Shown: positions 34,625 through 44,000 of the stretch, in pieces | How positions within the stretch are numbered: position 1 is the first letter of the stretch | Layout: each line of letters begins with the position of its first letter | Origin: Clostridia bacterium | GTDB taxonomy: Bacteria > Bacillota > Clostridia > Christensenellales > Pumilibacteraceae | Reading direction: 5' to 3' | Assembly: GCA_017623455.1 (NCBI GenBank) | Contig: JAGAPA010000051.1 | Span: 1-49,701 of the forward strand | Length of the DNA: 49,701 nucleotides | Notes under the pieces: generated by a model | Seen by the model: only the letters and a program-made list of their open reading frames with translations | Databases searched by the model: none | What the model was told of the DNA's origin: nothing | Position numbers and translations under genes: made by a program

Positions 34625-35455
34625 ATGCGTTATTTTGCAATTAATTTGGGTTCGTTAGTCAAGTATTGTTTTTCAGGAAAGTCTGTAAACAAAGAGCCAA
34701 TGCGACATACTAGAAGAGTCTTGGCGGATTTTGAGATGTTTTTCGTAGAAGATGGCGAACTTTGGATGAAACAAGATTCGGTTTACGGTGTAAAGAAAGG
34801 CGAAGTTTTGTTTCATGCAAAGGGCGAAGAGCAATGTGGAACAAGGCTTAATAGCAATTCGTTTTATTGGTTTCATTTTGATGGGGAAGTAAAAATTTGC
34901 GAAACTGAAGAGCAAGCGCGTCAGGTTTGTCAAAAGGGAGAAAAATGGATTTTTTTCGCCGAAAAGTTTGCGTTACAAAATACCGATCGTATAACGATTA
35001 TGCTAACGGAGTTAAATCATTATCGTTTTGAAGGGAATAGCGAATTAGTTAAAGACCACTTGTCATCGGCGCTATTAGCAGAGCTTGCTAGACAGTACTT
35101 ATTGTTTTCGCCCTTTGTTGTACATACGCGCATATCGCAAGTTGTCGGATGGCTTTATAAGCATATCACCGAAGATATATCGGTTGTGTCGATAGCAGAG
35201 CGTTTTTCCTATAACCCTAAATATTTTACAGCGTTATTCAAAAAGTATACTGGCAGAACGGTAAAGGAGTGGATAATCGAAAAGCGAATAAGTTTTTCTA
35301 AGCGTTTACTAACGAATAGTACGGATAGCATAAAACAAATTGCGCATACGGTTGGCTTTAGTGACGAGTATTATTTTATGCGAGTTTTCAAGCAAGCAAC
35401 GGGTATGACGCCCAAAAGCTATCGCAAAACGTTTTGCGCTTGTTTGTATTCGTAA
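34625..35455 (+). CDS. AraC-family transcriptional regulator
   Basis: 276 aa. An N-terminal cupin-like sensor half (FEMFFVEDGELWMKQDSVYG, HFDGEV) is followed by the double HTH from ~178: VVSIAERFSYNPKYFTALFKK, then IKQIAHTVGFSDEYYFMRVFK and the family's GMTPKSYRK end. Start supported by GGAG. It faces the GH127 gene across a 160-bp divergent promoter region, so arabinose-containing oligosaccharide is a plausible inducer (inference). Confidence 0.88.
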   Translation: MRYFAINLGSLVKYCFSGKSVNKEPMRHTRRVLADFEMFFVEDGELWMKQDSVYGVKKGEVLFHAKGEEQCGTRLNSNSFYWFHFDGEVKICETEEQARQVCQKGEKWIFFAEKFALQNTDRITIMLTELNHYRFEGNSELVKDHLSSALLAELARQYLLFSPFVVHTRISQVVGWLYKHITEDISVVSIAERFSYNPKYFTALFKKYTGRTVKEWIIEKRISFSKRLLTNSTDSIKQIAHTVGFSDEYYFMRVFKQATGMTPKSYRKTFCACLYS

Positions 35456-35558
35456 TAAAACTAAAGGATATAGAGTATCGTTGTTACGTAATCAAAAAGG
35501 TCTAATAACGTTGTGTTTTTCATATATTATCCTACAGTATTTACAAAAAGGAGAAGGT

Positions 35559-37007
35559 ATGAAAAGATTTTTTATTTTTCTTATAACTGTTACGATAGCG
35601 CTTTTTGCATTTCCTTTTACAGGATGTGTAAAGGATGAGGCAATAGGCAGAAGTTTTTACGATATAAAGGCGGTTTACGACGATACCGCTCACACCTTAA
35701 AGTGCAGTATGAACGTAAGCTACGTAAACAACAGCGATGCGATACTTGACGAGTTGTGCTTCCACTTATACCCCAACGCTTACCGCAAGGACGCGCAGTT
35801 TAAGGCGGTAGAGGAGAGTGTGAGAGAGGTTGCGTATCCGCATGGGGAGAGCGAGGGCAGAATAGACGTAGAAAGCGTAAAACGCAACGGCAAGGATAAC
35901 GAGTGGAGCATTGAGGGCATGGACGACGATATTTTAGTGGTTGCGCTCACTAAGGAGATAGAACCCACCGAACGCGTTGCGCTCGATATAGATTTTACCG
36001 TGTACATTCCTGAGGTAAGACACAGACTGGGCTGGGTGGGAGATACCGTAAACTTAGGTAATTGGTACCCTATAGCATGCGTAAAAACGCAGAGTGGTTT
36101 CGATACCTCGCCTTACTATAGTAACGGCGATCCGTTCTACTCCGATTGCAGTGATTACAAGCTCACTTTAACAGCGCCGTCTGCTTATACCGTGGCAATG
36201 CCGGGCAAGAGTGAGAGGAGAGAAAACGGAGTAAACGTGACCTATGTTTCCGTGCTTGAAAACGCACGTGATTATGCATTTGTTATCGGAAAGTTTGATA
36301 CGTTGTCGACAAAAGTGAACGGGGTCGATATAAATTACTATTACCTAAAGGATTCCGATGCGGAGAATACGCTTGCTTGCGCAAAGGACGCAATCGCGTT
36401 TTTCTCGGACAAATTCGGCGCGTATCCGTATAGTACGTACAACGTGGTGGAAACTCAGTTTGTGTACGGCGGAATGGAATATCCGTCCCTTGTGTATATC
36501 TCCGATACGCTCAATAAGAGCATGTGCAAAGAAGCAGTTATACACGAAACCGCGCACCAATGGTGGTACGGAGTGGTGGGCAACGATCAGATAAATCACG
36601 CTTGGATGGACGAGGGGCTTGCCGAGTACAGCACCACGCTTTTTTACGAGTTTAATCCTTCCTATAACGTAACGTACCGTCAGCGTATGGCGGACGCAAT
36701 GTCTGCGTATATCGTATACTGCGACGTAACCTCGTACGACGGAATAATGGAACGAAACATAGGCGAGTTTTCTGCGTTTGACTATACGTACGTAACCTAT
36801 CTTAAGGGCGCGCTCATGTTTGATGCGGTAAGAAAAACCGTGGGCGACGAGGCGTTTTTCCGTTCGCTTAAAAATTACAAAAAAGAGTATTCGTTTAAGA
36901 TAGCCTCCGTTCAAGGTCTTATAAACACGTTTGAAAATACGACCGGCAGGCAACTGAAAAACGTATTCGACAGCTTTTTGTACGGGGAGGCTAAGATATA
37001 CCGATGA
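35559..37007 (+). CDS. M1-family metallopeptidase, lipoprotein
   Basis: 482 aa. I start at ATG 35559, after AAAGGAGAAGG, because it begins a lipoprotein signal peptide (MKRFFIFLITVTIALFAFP) ending at the lipobox FTGC. The gluzincin zinc site HETAHQWWYG and downstream WMDEGLAEY give the HExxH-(18)-E pattern of M1 aminopeptidases; YGGMEYP replaces the usual GAMEN exopeptidase motif, as in many bacterial members. Lacks the long C-terminal helical domain of ApN. It is probably tethered outside to trim peptides. The last four bases (ATGA) overlap the amidase start. Confidence 0.88.
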   Translation: MKRFFIFLITVTIALFAFPFTGCVKDEAIGRSFYDIKAVYDDTAHTLKCSMNVSYVNNSDAILDELCFHLYPNAYRKDAQFKAVEESVREVAYPHGESEGRIDVESVKRNGKDNEWSIEGMDDDILVVALTKEIEPTERVALDIDFTVYIPEVRHRLGWVGDTVNLGNWYPIACVKTQSGFDTSPYYSNGDPFYSDCSDYKLTLTAPSAYTVAMPGKSERRENGVNVTYVSVLENARDYAFVIGKFDTLSTKVNGVDINYYYLKDSDAENTLACAKDAIAFFSDKFGAYPYSTYNVVETQFVYGGMEYPSLVYISDTLNKSMCKEAVIHETAHQWWYGVVGNDQINHAWMDEGLAEYSTTLFYEFNPSYNVTYRQRMADAMSAYIVYCDVTSYDGIMERNIGEFSAFDYTYVTYLKGALMFDAVRKTVGDEAFFRSLKNYKKEYSFKIASVQGLINTFENTTGRQLKNVFDSFLYGEAKIYR

Positions 37008-37699
37008 GAGTGTTTTTCGTAAGGGCAAAAACTCTTGTTGCGCTTGTTTTGGTAGCCGTTATTACCGCGCTTGCGTGCGTGGGGATAGTCAGGTACAAAC
37101 AGGCGGTGCAAGCGTCGAAAAACGGATACGTAATCGTTATAGACCCGGGACACGGCGGAGCGGACGGTGGAGTCGTTTCCTCGCAAAAAAAAGTCAAAGA
37201 GAGCGAAATTAATCTGTACGTATCCAAGATTTTAGCAAATACATTGTCAAGAAAGGGGTATACGGTAAAGCTTACGCGGAGCGCGGATATCGGGCTTTAC
37301 GAGGTGGGCGCAACTAATAAAAAGCTGTCGGATATGCAAAAGCGCAAGGAGATAATAAACGCAAGCAAGCCCGACCTTGTTATAAGTATTCATCAAAATC
37401 ATTTTCCGTCCTCTTCTGTCCATGGCGCGCACGTGTTTTATAGCGATAAGCAGGAAAGGAGCGAACAGTACGCAAAGATTTTTCAGCAAGACTTAAATGC
37501 GGAGCTTGAACAAAGCAAACAGTATAAAAAGGCGGACTATTACGTTTTGCAGTGTTCGCCATATCCGTCGTTGCTTATCGAGTGTGGTTTTTTGTCTAAT
37601 CCCACGGACGAGAGCAATCTGCTTACGGCTTCGTACAGAGAAAAGCTTGCAAAAATCATAGCGAAAAGCGTAGATAAAGTGTTTTTCGGTGAAGCGTAA
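37004..37699 (+). CDS. N-acetylmuramoyl-L-alanine amidase, CwlD-like (Amidase_3)
   Basis: 231 aa. A signal anchor (residues ~8-26, LVALVLVAVITALACVGIV) precedes an Amidase_3 zinc domain: DPGHGGADGG (first His), the Glu after VKESE, SIHQNHFPSS (second His) and LLIECGFLSNPTDESNLL (catalytic Glu). It cleaves the bond between MurNAc and L-Ala in peptidoglycan. CwlD of spore formers makes muramic-delta-lactam in cortex; whether this organism sporulates cannot be seen here. The ATGA overlap with the M1 peptidase gene indicates coupled expression. Confidence 0.88.
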   Translation: MRVFFVRAKTLVALVLVAVITALACVGIVRYKQAVQASKNGYVIVIDPGHGGADGGVVSSQKKVKESEINLYVSKILANTLSRKGYTVKLTRSADIGLYEVGATNKKLSDMQKRKEIINASKPDLVISIHQNHFPSSSVHGAHVFYSDKQERSEQYAKIFQQDLNAELEQSKQYKKADYYVLQCSPYPSLLIECGFLSNPTDESNLLTASYREKLAKIIAKSVDKVFFGEA

Positions 37700-37824
37700 A
37701 TAAAGAAAAATGTCGGAATTTGTCGAATGTGCGCCGTAATCCGTCTAAAACTGTGGTGTGTATTGATTATTTCTGCTCGAAATGGTAAAATTTTTCCAAA
37801 GTACCGTCAATGAGGCTAAAACAC

Positions 37825-37854
37825 TTGCAAAAAAAGCACGTTTTGTAGTACAAT
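37825..37854 (+). promoter_or_regulatory. Promoter of the zinc-ribbon membrane protein gene
   Basis: TTGCAA, 18 bp, TACAAT, 31 bp before ATG 37886, which follows GCGGAGG. Confidence 0.6.
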
Positions 37855-37885
37855 AGAAAATGACGGAAACGAGCGGAGGTAGATT

Positions 37886-38191
37886 ATGTACTGTAAATAT
37901 TGTGGTAACGATATAGGTGATGCGGTTTTTTGCCCTAACTGTAACAAGCAGTCGGGCTATGACGTTTTGCTTAGCGATGCAACCCATTACGATCAGGTTA
38001 AGAAGGTAGATGACGTTCCCAATATCTTCCTTATTATCCTTGCATTTTTTATACCTCTTTTCGGATTTATCTACTATTTTACGCAAATAAGCAAGTACAA
38101 GGTTAAGTCCAGAGCATACGGAATTTCCGCTCTCGTAAGCGTAGGCGTTAACGTAGTAGTGCTCGTGCTGATGCTACTGATGATAATTTAG
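37886..38191 (+). CDS. Small zinc-ribbon membrane protein
   Basis: 101 aa. Residues 1-22 are a zinc ribbon with two CxxC knuckles (MYCKYCG and FCPNCNK). A polar segment follows, then two membrane helices (~46-65, IFLIILAFFIPLFGFIYYF, and ~79-100). It belongs to the large group of clostridial zinc_ribbon_2 small membrane proteins with unknown role. Own promoter, strong ribosome site. Unlike the TIR protein at 41014, which also starts with a zinc ribbon, it has no further domain. Confidence 0.8.
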   Translation: MYCKYCGNDIGDAVFCPNCNKQSGYDVLLSDATHYDQVKKVDDVPNIFLIILAFFIPLFGFIYYFTQISKYKVKSRAYGISALVSVGVNVVVLVLMLLMII

Positions 38192-38237
38192 CTTCAACGT
38201 ATTTTAGAAAAATTTATCTTTATCAAGGAGAAAGAAT

Positions 38238-40205
38238 ATGAACAACATTCAACAGCTTACCGTAAACGCAATTCGCGCACTTTCCAGCGAAGGCATTGAC
38301 AAGGCAAACAGCGGACACCCCGGACTTCCTTTGGGTTGCGCAACAATCGGATACACTCTTTATTCCGAGATCTTAAAGCACAACCCCAAGCATCCCGACT
38401 TTTTCAACCGTGACAGATTCGTGCTTTCCGCAGGTCACGGCTCTATGCTTTTGTACACGCTTTTGCACGTGTTTGGCTATGACGTGAGCATGGACGATCT
38501 TAAATCCTTCCGCCAAGCCGGCAGCAAAACTCCCGGACATCCCGAGTACGGCGTAACCCCCGGCGTAGAGGTTTCTACAGGTCCTTTGGGACAGGGTATC
38601 GCAAACGCAGTAGGTCTTGCGGTTGCAGAAAGCGTTATGGCGGCTAAGTACAACAAGGAAGGCTACAACGTTGTGGATCACTATACCTACGCGCTCTGCG
38701 GTGACGGCTGTATGCAAGAAGGTATCGAGTACGAGGCGGCTTCCATTGCAGGAACTTGGAAGCTTGGTAAGCTTATCGTAATTTATGATAAGAACAACAT
38801 CACAATCGAAGGCAGTACCGATATCGCGTTTACTGAGGACGTTGGCGCACGCCACGAGGCTCAGGGCTGGCAGGTATTAAAAGTTGCGGACGGAGAGGAC
38901 GTTGACGCGCTTATCAATGCGGTAAACGAAGCAAAGGCAGAAAAGGACAAGCCCTCGCTCATTATCGTAAGAACCCAGATAGGAAAGGGTTCTAAAAAGG
39001 AAGGAAGCGCAGACTGCCACGGTTCTCCCTTAGGCTCTGCTCTTACTGAGGAAATGAAGAAAGATATGGGATATAACTATCCTCCCTTCACCGTGCCCGA
39101 AGAGGTTAAAGCTCACGTTGCTTCCCTTCAGAGCAAGTACGACGCATACTACGAGGATTGGCGCGCTCTTATGAAAGAGTACAGCAAGAATTTCCCCGAG
39201 GATGCAATCCAGCTTAACAAGGACGTTGCAAACGATTATAGCAATATCGATATTTTCGACGGTTTGTGGGAAAACGCACCCAAGGCAGAAGCTACACGTA
39301 ATTCGAGCGGTGCAGTGCTTAACAAGGTTGCAAAGATCGTTACCAACCTTATCGGCGGAGCTGCAGACCTTGCGCCCTCTACCAAAACTTATATGAAGGA
39401 TCTCGGCGACTATTTTGCAGGAAGCAGAACGGGCAGAAATATGCACTTTGGAATCCGTGAGCACGCAATGAGCGCTATCTGTAACGGAATTCAGCTTCAC
39501 GGCGGTCTTAACGCATTCTGTTCCACTTTCTTCGTGTTCAGCGACTATATGAAAAACGCAATGCGTATGAGCGCAATTATGAGCTTGCCCGTAACGTACG
39601 TGCTTACTCACGACAGTATCGGCGTAGGCGAAGACGGCCCCACTCACGAGCCTGTAGAACAGCTTGCAGGACTTCGCGCAATGCCCAACCTTAACGTATT
39701 CCGTCCTGCTGACAGAAGAGAAACAGTTGCTGCTTACGTTACTGCAATCACAAGCGGAAAGCCCACTTGTATCGTATGCTCACGTCAGGATCTCGTTCAG
39801 CTTGACAAGAGCGGTAAGGAAGCGCTTAAGGGCGGTTACGTCGTATACGGCGAGGGTACTCCCGATATCATTCTTATCGGTGCAGGTAGCGAAGTAGGTC
39901 TTTGCATGGAATCTGCTAAGGTTCTTGAAAGCGAAGGCGTAAAGGTTCGCGTTGTATCCATGCCCTGTATCGAAGTGTTTGAAAAGCAGAGCGAAGAGTA
40001 TAAGAACTCCGTATTGCCCAAGTCCGTAACTCGCAGAGTTGCAGTAGAAGCAGGCGTTACCATGCCTTGGTATAAGTTCGTTGGTCTTGACGGAAAGGTT
40101 ATCGGTCTTGACTCGTTTGGCGAGAGCGGTAAGCCCGAGGTTTTGATGCAGAAGTTCGGCTTTACGGTTGACAACGTTGTAAAAGCAGCTAAGGAAATAT
40201 TATAA
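38238..40205 (+). CDS. tkt: Transketolase
   Basis: 655 aa, full length. It moves two-carbon ketol units between pentose-phosphate pathway sugars with thiamine diphosphate and Mg2+. Seen: ANSGHPGLPLG near the N terminus, the ThDP/Mg motif CGDGCMQEGIEYEAASIAGTW, KNNITIEG, and the pyrimidine-domain HDSIGVGEDGPTHEPVEQL. A C-terminal transketolase_C domain ends at GESGKPEVLMQKFG. Start ATG after AAGGAGAAAG. Codon use is strongly biased, as expected for an abundant enzyme. Pentoses released by the GH127 enzyme would feed this step. Confidence 0.96.
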   Translation: MNNIQQLTVNAIRALSSEGIDKANSGHPGLPLGCATIGYTLYSEILKHNPKHPDFFNRDRFVLSAGHGSMLLYTLLHVFGYDVSMDDLKSFRQAGSKTPGHPEYGVTPGVEVSTGPLGQGIANAVGLAVAESVMAAKYNKEGYNVVDHYTYALCGDGCMQEGIEYEAASIAGTWKLGKLIVIYDKNNITIEGSTDIAFTEDVGARHEAQGWQVLKVADGEDVDALINAVNEAKAEKDKPSLIIVRTQIGKGSKKEGSADCHGSPLGSALTEEMKKDMGYNYPPFTVPEEVKAHVASLQSKYDAYYEDWRALMKEYSKNFPEDAIQLNKDVANDYSNIDIFDGLWENAPKAEATRNSSGAVLNKVAKIVTNLIGGAADLAPSTKTYMKDLGDYFAGSRTGRNMHFGIREHAMSAICNGIQLHGGLNAFCSTFFVFSDYMKNAMRMSAIMSLPVTYVLTHDSIGVGEDGPTHEPVEQLAGLRAMPNLNVFRPADRRETVAAYVTAITSGKPTCIVCSRQDLVQLDKSGKEALKGGYVVYGEGTPDIILIGAGSEVGLCMESAKVLESEGVKVRVVSMPCIEVFEKQSEEYKNSVLPKSVTRRVAVEAGVTMPWYKFVGLDGKVIGLDSFGESGKPEVLMQKFGFTVDNVVKAAKEIL

Positions 40206-40374
40206 AATAATCTGTACTGTATGCAGTATACGGCTTGAAATTTTTGTGAGAGCCGAACCTTGCGATAAAAAGCTCGACAGTCACCAACGCTTTGCAACGT
40301 GAATCAGAGCAACGCAAAGCCGTGGCAAGACGGCTATTCGCCCACTGCTTACACAAACATCAAGGAGAAAACAA
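40206..40374 (+). promoter_or_regulatory. Structured leader, class unknown
   Basis: 169 bp with successive hairpins: TACTG-CAGTA, CGGCT...AGCCG, GCTTTGC...GCAAAGC with an 18-nt loop, and CCGT...ACGG, then AAGGAG before ATG 40375. No riboswitch consensus I know fits. It could include the transketolase 3' end, but no U tract follows any stem. Confidence 0.3.
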
Positions 40375-40809
40375 ATGAGCAAAAGACAAGAAAGAGCGGT
40401 AATGCTCTACAAAAGCGGATATAACTGTGCGCAAGCCGTGGCTATTGCTTACTGTGACGTGCTTGGAATGACCGAAGAAAAGGCAGGAGCTGTATTTTCG
40501 GGCTTTGGCGGAGGCTTTGGCGGTCAGCACGAAGTGTGCGGAGCGGTTTCTGCTATGACTGCCGTGCTTGGTGCATTGCTTGACGTAAAGGACGGCGATG
40601 CCGAGGGTAAAAAGAAGATTTATTCCCGTGTTCAGAACGCTTGTAAGGACTTTAAGAAAGAGCACGAAAGCATTATCTGTCGTACCTTGCTCGTAAATGC
40701 AAAAAAGGTAGACGAAAGCCCCAAGCCCTGCTCGCATTACATAACATCTTGCTGTGCAATCTTGGATGCATCCATCGGCAAAAACAGCCCCTTTACCGAA
40801 AAAGACTAA
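40375..40809 (+). CDS. C_GCAxxG_C_C family protein
   Basis: 144 aa. The family signature is present: GYNCAQAVAIAYCD at residues ~15-28 (C-x2-AV and C) and EVCGAVSAMTAVLGAL at ~59-74 (CGAxSA), then further Cys near the end (CSHYITSCCAIL). The paired Cys pattern suggests a redox-active or metal-binding helical bundle; the biochemical role is not established. Start after AAGGAG. It follows transketolase with a 169-bp leader, so may be transcribed from it or separately. Confidence 0.85.
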   Translation: MSKRQERAVMLYKSGYNCAQAVAIAYCDVLGMTEEKAGAVFSGFGGGFGGQHEVCGAVSAMTAVLGALLDVKDGDAEGKKKIYSRVQNACKDFKKEHESIICRTLLVNAKKVDESPKPCSHYITSCCAILDASIGKNSPFTEKD

Positions 40810-40847
40810 TACGTATATACGTTTTTTGTACAAAACCACAAAAATTT

Positions 40848-40882
40848 CCCCGACCTATCCTCACCGATAAGTCGGGGTTTTT
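40848..40882 (+). terminator. Intrinsic terminator
   Basis: CCCCGAC-TATC pairs with GATA-GTCGGGG, followed by a T run. Confidence 0.9.
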
Positions 40883-40913
40883 ATTAAAAAAGCTGATAAT
40901 TTTTTATATATGT

Positions 40914-40942
40914 TTGACAAATAGTATAGTATAGTGTAAAAT
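40914..40942 (+). promoter_or_regulatory. Strong promoter of the TIR-LRR gene
   Basis: TTGACA, 17 bp, TAAAAT. The gene thus has its own promoter between two terminators (40848, 44158). Confidence 0.8.
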
Positions 40943-41013
40943 TATAGTATAAACTGTTCGCGGATCGTCTTATTCCGCAAACATGAATATTTACACAAAA
41001 GGAACGAAAACCA

Positions 41014-44000
41014 ATGAGTTTTTACTGTAAAAACTGCGGAACAGAACTTGAAAACGTAGACGGACAAAAAACAGCCGTTTGCGATTTTTGCGGTATGGAG
41101 CAAACTTTGCCCACCGCGGACGATCCGCAAAAATTAGAGCTTTTTGCAAAGGCTAACGACTACCGCATTGCAAGCAGATTCGACCTTGCAAAAAAGCAGT
41201 ACGAAAGCATAATCGCGCAGTACCCCGACGACAACGAAGCGTACTGGTGCAAGCTCTTGTGCGTATACGGTATCGAGTACGTAGAAGATTCCCTTACCGA
41301 AAAGAAGCTTCCCACCTGTCACAGAACGGTAACGGAAAGCATTTTCGACAACAGCGAATACAAGCTCATTATGTCAAGAGCTACCGCGGAAGAAAAAGCA
41401 ATCTACGAAGCGGAGGCTAAAGAGATCGACCGCATCCAAAAGGAAATCCTTGCAAAAGCGGACAAGGAAGAGCCGTACGACATCTTTATTTGCTATAAGG
41501 AAACAGAGATCGACGGCAAAAAAAGAACGTTAGACGCACAGCACGCAACCAAGATTTACACATACCTTACCGAACACGGCTACAAGGTGTTCTTTTCGCG
41601 TATAACCTTAAAAGGTAAGCTTGGCAGTGAGTACGAGCCCGTCATTTACTCTGCGCTAAAGTCTGCAAAAGTAATGCTCCACGTAACAACGAGCGCAGAG
41701 CATACGAACGCGCCGTGGGTAAGAAACGAGTGGAGCAGGTTCTTGGAGTTTATGAACGCGGACGTAACCAAAACCATTCTCCCCTGTATTGCGCAAATGG
41801 GTCCATACGAGCTTCCCGACGAGCTTTCTAAGTTCCAGGTGGCGTACGTGACCGACCTTGATTTTCATGAGAATTTACTGCTTCAAATAAACAAAAAATT
41901 CGGTAGATACGTGGAGGTAAAAAAGGCAGAGCCTGTCACGGTTACCCCCATACGTAGTGAGCAAAGTCCGACACAAACAACTAATAATGCTACGATACAA
42001 CCCCTACTTAAGAGAATAAATATCTTTCTTATCAACAGCGAATGGGAAAAGGCGGACGAGTATGCCGAAAAGGTATTGGACATAGAACCCGAATGTGGCG
42101 ATGCGTACCTTGCAAAAATCTTTGCAAAACTAAGAGTGAAAAGCCTTGATGAGGTTAGCGACAGCTTTGATTGGGAAACGGATAAGGATTATAAAACAGC
42201 AAAGCTTTATGCTGATGCAAGCTTAGGGGCAAAGCTTGCAACCTTCGAGAAAAAATGCTATTACATAAAAGCCTTGCCTTTATTTAATTCCGATTTAACG
42301 GTAGATAAAAACTACAAAAAAGCCAAGGAACTTCTTACAAAAGCCGATGATTACAAGGACGCAAAACAGCTTTTGGAAAGCTTATCCACAAGGCGACAAG
42401 AACAGCTTGACGCTAAAATCTTAGCTGAAAAGAAGAGAAATTACGAGCTTGCTTTGACGCTTATTAGCTCAGACCTTACTAATGACGAAACGTACGAAGA
42501 AGCAAAGCAGTACCTTAAAAAAGCCGATGACTACAAGGACGCAAAACAGCTTTTAGAAACCTTGCCACAAAGAAAGCAGGAACAGATTAATGCTAAGATT
42601 TTAGCCGAAAAGAAGCGTAAATATGAGCTTGCCATACCCCTTCTTAAAACCGATTTAACGGTTGACGAAAACTACAAAAAAGCGGTAGATTTGCTTAAAA
42701 AAGCGGATGATTATAAGGATGCAAAACAGCTTTTGGAAAATTTGCCTAAGCTTAGAGCAGAGCAGGAAAAAGCAAAGTATTACAAGTGTGCTTTGCTCTT
42801 GCTTAAAACTGATTTAACTGATGAGGAAAATTATAAAAAAGCCGAAGATTTGCTTGCAAAGGCAGATGACTATAAGGATGCCAAACAGCTTCTTAAGAAA
42901 ATAATAGCAGAAAGAGAAGGGTTTTTAAGACAGCAAAGAAGAAAGAAAAAACAAACTCGTTTGTTTGTGATTTTATCAGCCGTTCTTGCAATTATTATCG
43001 CAACTGTTATAACAATCATTTGCGTAACAGACTACAATGCAAGAGATGGTCTTAAGATGCAACTACAGGGAGATTACTATGTGGTAACGGGAATTGACGG
43101 AAACGCCAAATCCTCTTACAAAATCCCCTCCACCTATCAAGGAAAACCCGTAAAAGAGATAGGAAGTTCTGCGTTCTCTAGTTGCGATAATTTAACAAGC
43201 ATAGAAATCCCTGACAGCGTAACAAGTATAGGAGAATTGGCGTTCTGGTGGTGCACAAGTTTAACAAGCATAGAGATTCCTGACAGTGTAACAAGTATAG
43301 GAAATGGTGCGTTCTGGTGTTGCGATAGTTTAACAAGCATAGAAATTCCTGCAAGCGTAACAAGTATAGAAAGTTCTGCTTTCTCTAGTTGTGATAGTTT
43401 AACAAGCATAGAAATCCCTGACAGTGTAACAAGTATAGGAATGAGTGTGTTCGATAGTTGCTCTAAATTAACAAGTATAACGTTTGGAGAAAATAGCAAG
43501 TTAACAAGTATAGGAAGTGACGTGTTCTCTAATTGCATAAGTTTAACAAGCATAGAAATTCCTGACAGTGTAACAAGTATAGGAGGAAGTGCGTTCGATA
43601 GTTGCTCTAAATTAACAAGTATAACGTTTGGAGAAAATAGCAAGTTAACAAGTATAGGATATAGAGCGTTCGGTGATTGCTCAAGTTTAACAAGCATAGA
43701 AATTCCTGACAGTGTAACAAGTATAGGAATTTATACGTTCTATGATTGCACAAGTTTAGCAAGCATAGAAATTCCTGACAGTGTAACAAGTATAGGAAGT
43801 AGTGTTTTCTATAATTGCTCAAGTTTAACAAGCATAGAAATCCCTAACAGCGTAACAAGTATAGGATATAGAGCGTTCTCTGGTTGCGATAGTTTAACAA
43901 GCATAGAAATCCCTGACAGTGTAACAAGTATAGAAGAAAGTGCGTTCTCTCATTGCAAAAGTTTAACAAGCATAAAAATTCCTAAAAGCGTAACAAGTAT

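Noticed and set aside
40206-40374. Guanidine-III or cobalamin riboswitch
   Set aside because: Only a short GGCAAGACGG resemblance; the conserved cores of these classes are absent.
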